From Spirochaetia bacterium (GTDB lineage: Bacteria; Spirochaetota; Spirochaetia; Treponematales; Breznakiellaceae), in the NCBI GenBank assembly GCA_025997655.1, contig BNUW01000103.1:1-9023 (forward strand): DNA of 9,023 bases, written 5' to 3'. Positions 7,163-9,023 of the stretch are shown here, piece after piece. Both the position numbers and the translations under genes were made by a program. The notes under the pieces are model-generated. The model saw only the letters and a program-made list of their open reading frames with translations. It made no database searches and was not told the origin of the DNA. The number at the start of each line of letters is the position of its first letter. Positions within the stretch are counted from its first letter, which is position 1.

Positions 7163-7805
7163 CATGTATCAACCGGGGCAGCTCATACACATCCTCCACC
7201 CCACTCACCAGGATGCCCCCCATGCCGAGTTCCAGGGGCAGAAGCAGGTCGATATCGTAGCGGTCACCGATGGAAACACAGGCGGCAGGCGGTACGCTAA
7301 GCATCTCCGCCGCCTTGATGAAGGGCGCCGTGTGGGGTTTGGACACCCAACACGTATCCAGGCCGATAATAACGGGAAAGTAGTCCGCCACCCCCAGACA
7401 GGCAAGGGTCTTTTTGGCTACCAGCACGGGGTTATTGGTGATCACCGCCAGGGCGCAGGTATCCGCCAGGATGCCGAGGGTTTTTTGCAGTTCCCTATCC
7501 TCCCGGATATACGCGCCGGGATCGATCAGTTCTTCCCGCCATCGCACACTCTCTTCAACCGAAATCCCAAAGGCCTCAAGGGAATTCCCCAGGCTGCACT
7601 TCCTGCCGCCGTGCTCCCGGGCCCAAGTATCCTGGTAGGCTTCAACGGCGTCCCGCATTGTTTCAAAGCTTTTGCCCCGGACCTGGCCCAGCCGCCGTAT
7701 CATTCCATCAATATGGCTTTTGAGATATTCATCATGGGTGTAGAGGGTTCCGTCCATGTCAAAGAGGAGGGCAGATATGGGGGTGGGCAGGTTATAACAG
7801 GTCAT
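7140..7805 (-). CDS. HAD-superfamily phosphatase
   Basis: A 221-residue cytoplasmic hydrolase. All four HAD motifs are present: DMDGT with nucleophile Asp16 and Asp18, VITN with Thr123, SKPH with Lys156, and GDRYDID with Asp181 and Asp186. Residues about 20-100 form a helical cap (subfamily I type), as in phosphoglycolate phosphatase- or YjjG-like enzymes. As first gene of the HAD-nagA-nagB-lipid kinase operon it may dephosphorylate a sugar phosphate, but the substrate cannot be read. The ATG at 7805 puts the DxD at the usual distance from the N-terminus. No Shine-Dalgarno precedes it, and the frame is closed by TAG 21 bases upstream. The last residues (GDFSCNP) are encoded by a 25-bp repeat found again in the operon, so the C-terminal tail may be an acquired extension. 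Confidence 0.9.
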   Translation of the reverse strand: MTCYNLPTPISALLFDMDGTLYTHDEYLKSHIDGMIRRLGQVRGKSFETMRDAVEAYQDTWAREHGGRKCSLGNSLEAFGISVEESVRWREELIDPGAYIREDRELQKTLGILADTCALAVITNNPVLVAKKTLACLGVADYFPVIIGLDTCWVSKPHTAPFIKAAEMLSVPPAACVSIGDRYDIDLLLPLELGMGGILVSGVEDVYELPRLIHGDFSCNP

Positions 7806-7815
7806 GTGTAAAAAT

Positions 7816-7863
7816 ATTGTCGCCTATACTGTTCTGTCTGGGGTACACACACTTCGCGACAAT
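7816..7863. repeat. Inverted repeat upstream of the HAD-nag operon
   Basis: ATTGTCGC (7816-7823) and GCGACAAT (7856-7863) form a perfect 8-bp inverted repeat separated by 32 bases, just before the HAD start. It could be a split operator, or a hairpin in the leader RNA. It overlaps CAATAT (7819-7814, minus strand), a possible -10 for the HAD gene without a convincing -35. Confidence 0.45.
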
Positions 7864-7912
7864 TGATAAACCTCCAATACAATAATTATGGGAGCCAGTT
7901 CCAAAATGCAAG

Positions 7913-7974
7913 ACCTACCGTGAAAGCTATAGGCCAAGCCGCTACTACGGCGCAGCGTATAGCGTATGTTATGC
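7913..7974 (-). repeat. Integron attC-like site 1 (left end of the array)
   Basis: Read on the minus strand, R''-like GCATAAC (7974-7968) and R'-like GGTAGGT (7919-7913) flank an imperfect palindrome. The palindrome has an outer arm GCTATACG against TATAGC and an inner arm GCCG/CGGC around a short loop. It is nearly identical to the site at 8845-8907 (one base deleted in the outer arm, one substitution in the loop region). R' departs from GTTRRRY at its second base. It begins 33 bases after the stop of the gene at 8008, as expected of a cassette's own attC. Confidence 0.8.
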
Positions 7975-8007
7975 GATGCGGAAATCTGCTACAATTATGT
8001 TGAATTA

Positions 8008-8772
8008 TTATTTCCATTCCAATTCTGTAATTAGTGAATTGTGATCACTTAATTTTCTTTCAACTACACTTTTATCAATAATTGAATTTAATGGTTTAAA
8101 ATATTTTTTTGAGAAAAGACATAAATCACAATGATATTTTCCTTGGTGAAACAATGTAAATTCTTCGCCTTCTTTTCCAAATTCGGCTTTATTATATGCA
8201 TGCCATGCGCTTTCAATTCCATATTTTTCAGACAAATCTTTTGATATTCCAATCCATTTCAACCACTCATTATGAGCTGTTTCCGATGGAGAATCATAAA
8301 TATTAAAATCTCCAAGTATAATTGATGGATATTTTTCTAATATATTTTTGTACTTTTCACATTTAAGGCCATTTTTTAATCGTTCCATATATGATATTTT
8401 CGTTTTGCCATTAAATGTTTTTAACCAAACATTAAACACATATAATATTTTCCCATCGTATAAAGAGACTTTATAAAGAACAATAAAAGGGAATTTTTCG
8501 ATTTCAACATTATTCGTCAGACATTCGATCGTTGCGTCTTTTGCAAATAAACTAACGCCACATAAATAATTATCACTTCGTTTTTCTCCGCTTTCTGTCC
8601 AAATATCTCCCAACGAAGTTTTATCATTCCACAATGAAGAACCTTTTATGGTTGTTTCATTTTTTGTTTCTTGCAATGCAGTAATATTTCCATTAAGACT
8701 ATCCACATAGTCAACAACTTTATCAGTTAGATTATTTCTAGCCGTATTACAATTCCATGTTATGATTCTCAT
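8008..8772 (-). CDS. Endonuclease/exonuclease/phosphatase-family protein, cassette-borne
   Basis: A 254-residue cytoplasmic protein with the metal-dependent EEP fold. Motifs: ITWNCN (Trp6, Asn7), ALQETK with metal-ligand Glu35, FNVWLK (112-118), GDFN (154-157, Asp155 and Asn157), HCDLCLF (Asp216, in the place of the usual RxDY) and SDH (242-244, Asp243 and His244). The catalytic set appears complete. LQETK resembles the exonuclease III/AP-endonuclease signature, but overall similarity is not strong enough to choose between DNA repair nuclease, other nuclease or phosphatase. The length is normal for the family. The start at 8772 has GGAGG at 8783-8779 with 6-base spacing and a strong promoter upstream. 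The gene is AT-rich and prefers A/T-ending codons unlike its neighbours, and lies between two attC-like sites, so it was acquired laterally. The biological role is unknown; accessory or defence roles are possible. Confidence 0.88.
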   Translation of the reverse strand: MRIITWNCNTARNNLTDKVVDYVDSLNGNITALQETKNETTIKGSSLWNDKTSLGDIWTESGEKRSDNYLCGVSLFAKDATIECLTNNVEIEKFPFIVLYKVSLYDGKILYVFNVWLKTFNGKTKISYMERLKNGLKCEKYKNILEKYPSIILGDFNIYDSPSETAHNEWLKWIGISKDLSEKYGIESAWHAYNKAEFGKEGEEFTLFHQGKYHCDLCLFSKKYFKPLNSIIDKSVVERKLSDHNSLITELEWK

Positions 8773-8778
8773 AGATTT

Positions 8779-8826
8779 CCTCCATTAATTCTTTATAATA
8801 TTAACGGTTATATTAAATATTGTCAA
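8779..8826 (-). promoter_or_regulatory. Cassette-borne promoter and ribosome binding site
   Basis: On the minus strand TTGACA (8826-8821, perfect) and TAATAT (8803-8798) are 17 bases apart. A start near 8791 gives a leader of about 19 bases containing GGAGG (8783-8779) 6 bases before the ATG at 8772. The whole unit lies inside the cassette, so expression need not depend on an integron Pc promoter. Confidence 0.85.
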
Positions 8827-8844
8827 TGGTTCCAAGTGTATTTC

Positions 8845-8907
8845 GTTTAACGTGAAAGCTATACGGCCAAGCCGCTACTGCGGCGCAGCGTATAGCGTAT
8901 GTTATAT
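8845..8907 (-). repeat. Integron attC-like site 2
   Basis: Minus-strand reading: R''-like ATATAAC (8907-8901), then an outer stem GCTATACG/CGTATAGC (perfect 8 bp), an inner stem GCCGC/GCGGC around AGTA, and R' GTTAAAC (8851-8845), which fits GTTRRRY exactly. The unpaired bases between and outside the stems give the bulged hairpin typical of folded attC. It is about 63 bp long and nearly identical to 7913-7974. It would be the attC of the next cassette to the right. Confidence 0.82.
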
Positions 8908-8932
8908 GCCGTTTGCCCGTACTCCATTATTT

Positions 8933-9023
8933 TTATAATTCTATTTCTGCCGCTTGACCCGGCCCCGCAAGTACCAAAGCCGTTGAAAAGTGAACCTCAT
9001 AAAGATTCATATTTTCACCATTT
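8933..9023 (-). CDS. C-terminal end of an unidentified cassette gene (runs off right edge)
   Basis: On the minus strand the frame is open from the window edge to a TAA at 8935-8933; the visible part ends STALVLAGPGQAAEIEL. It stops 25 bases before the R'' box of attC site 2, a spacing like the 33 bases between the EEP gene stop and its attC, as expected if this is the neighbouring cassette's gene. An internal ATG at 9010 would make a 25-residue peptide, but there is no ribosome binding site for it, so a longer gene entering from the right is more likely. No family is recognisable from 30 codons. Confidence 0.4.
   Translation of the reverse strand, partial: NGENMNLYEVHFSTALVLAGPGQAAEIEL

Larger units (their letters stand above)
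7919..8850 (-). mobile_element. Integron gene cassette, about 932 bp, one gene
   Basis: If recombination occurs after the G of each R' box (G^TTRRRY), the cassette runs on the minus strand from 8850 to 7919. It contains a promoter, ribosome binding site, one complete gene and its attC. Base composition is strikingly AT-rich against the flanks: 8101-8160 has 14 G/C in 60, while 5221-5280 has 37 in 60. Together these support recent acquisition as a mobile unit. No integrase is visible in the window, so this could be part of a complete integron or of an array lacking its integrase (CALIN). Confidence 0.8.

Noticed and set aside
7913..8907. CRISPR or insertion-sequence interpretation of the paired hairpin repeats
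   Set aside because: There are only two copies about 930 bp apart in direct orientation with a gene between them; no transposase, no spacer-sized intervals and no terminal inverted repeats around the gene.

Overview
The window looks like a GC-rich treponeme-type spirochaete chromosome. I infer this from lipoproteins with spirochaete-style lipoboxes, an OmpA-domain envelope protein, a nagA-nagB amino-sugar operon and the overall gene style. Species cannot be fixed from the sequence alone; a termite-gut or free-living Treponema relative is my best guess.

Left part (1-2640). The N-terminus of a lipoprotein gene runs leftward off the window. It diverges from a two-gene rightward unit: a small six-helix membrane protein overlapping by one base with a TPR lipoprotein. 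The two divergent promoters appear to share one -35 element, and each places its start codon at or next to the predicted transcription start. A tRNA gene with a CAU anticodon lies convergently only 3 bases beyond the TPR stop codon and has its own near-consensus promoter.

Middle (2690-7805). A rightward gene for a secreted protein with a C-terminal OmpA-like domain meets a leftward operon tail to tail; the two stop codons share a TTAA palindrome. In transcription order the leftward operon is a HAD phosphatase, nagA (GlcNAc-6-phosphate deacetylase), nagB (glucosamine-6-phosphate deaminase) and a diacylglycerol-kinase-fold lipid kinase. NagA and NagB turn GlcNAc-6-P into fructose-6-P, acetate and ammonia. 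The roles of the two flanking enzymes in this pathway are not obvious. A 25-bp repeat occurs twice in the operon, once supplying the last codons of the HAD gene and once just before the lipid kinase start.

Right part (7913-9023). This is a piece of integron gene-cassette array on the minus strand. Two nearly identical hairpin-forming sites of about 62 bp (attC-like) bracket one AT-rich gene for an endonuclease/exonuclease/phosphatase-family protein. That cassette (about 7919-8850) carries its own near-perfect sigma-70 promoter and a strong ribosome binding site. A second cassette gene seems to begin at the right edge, where only its C-terminal codons are visible. No integrase gene lies in the window. 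The left end of the array abuts the region upstream of the HAD-nag operon, and its outermost R' box departs from the core GTT.
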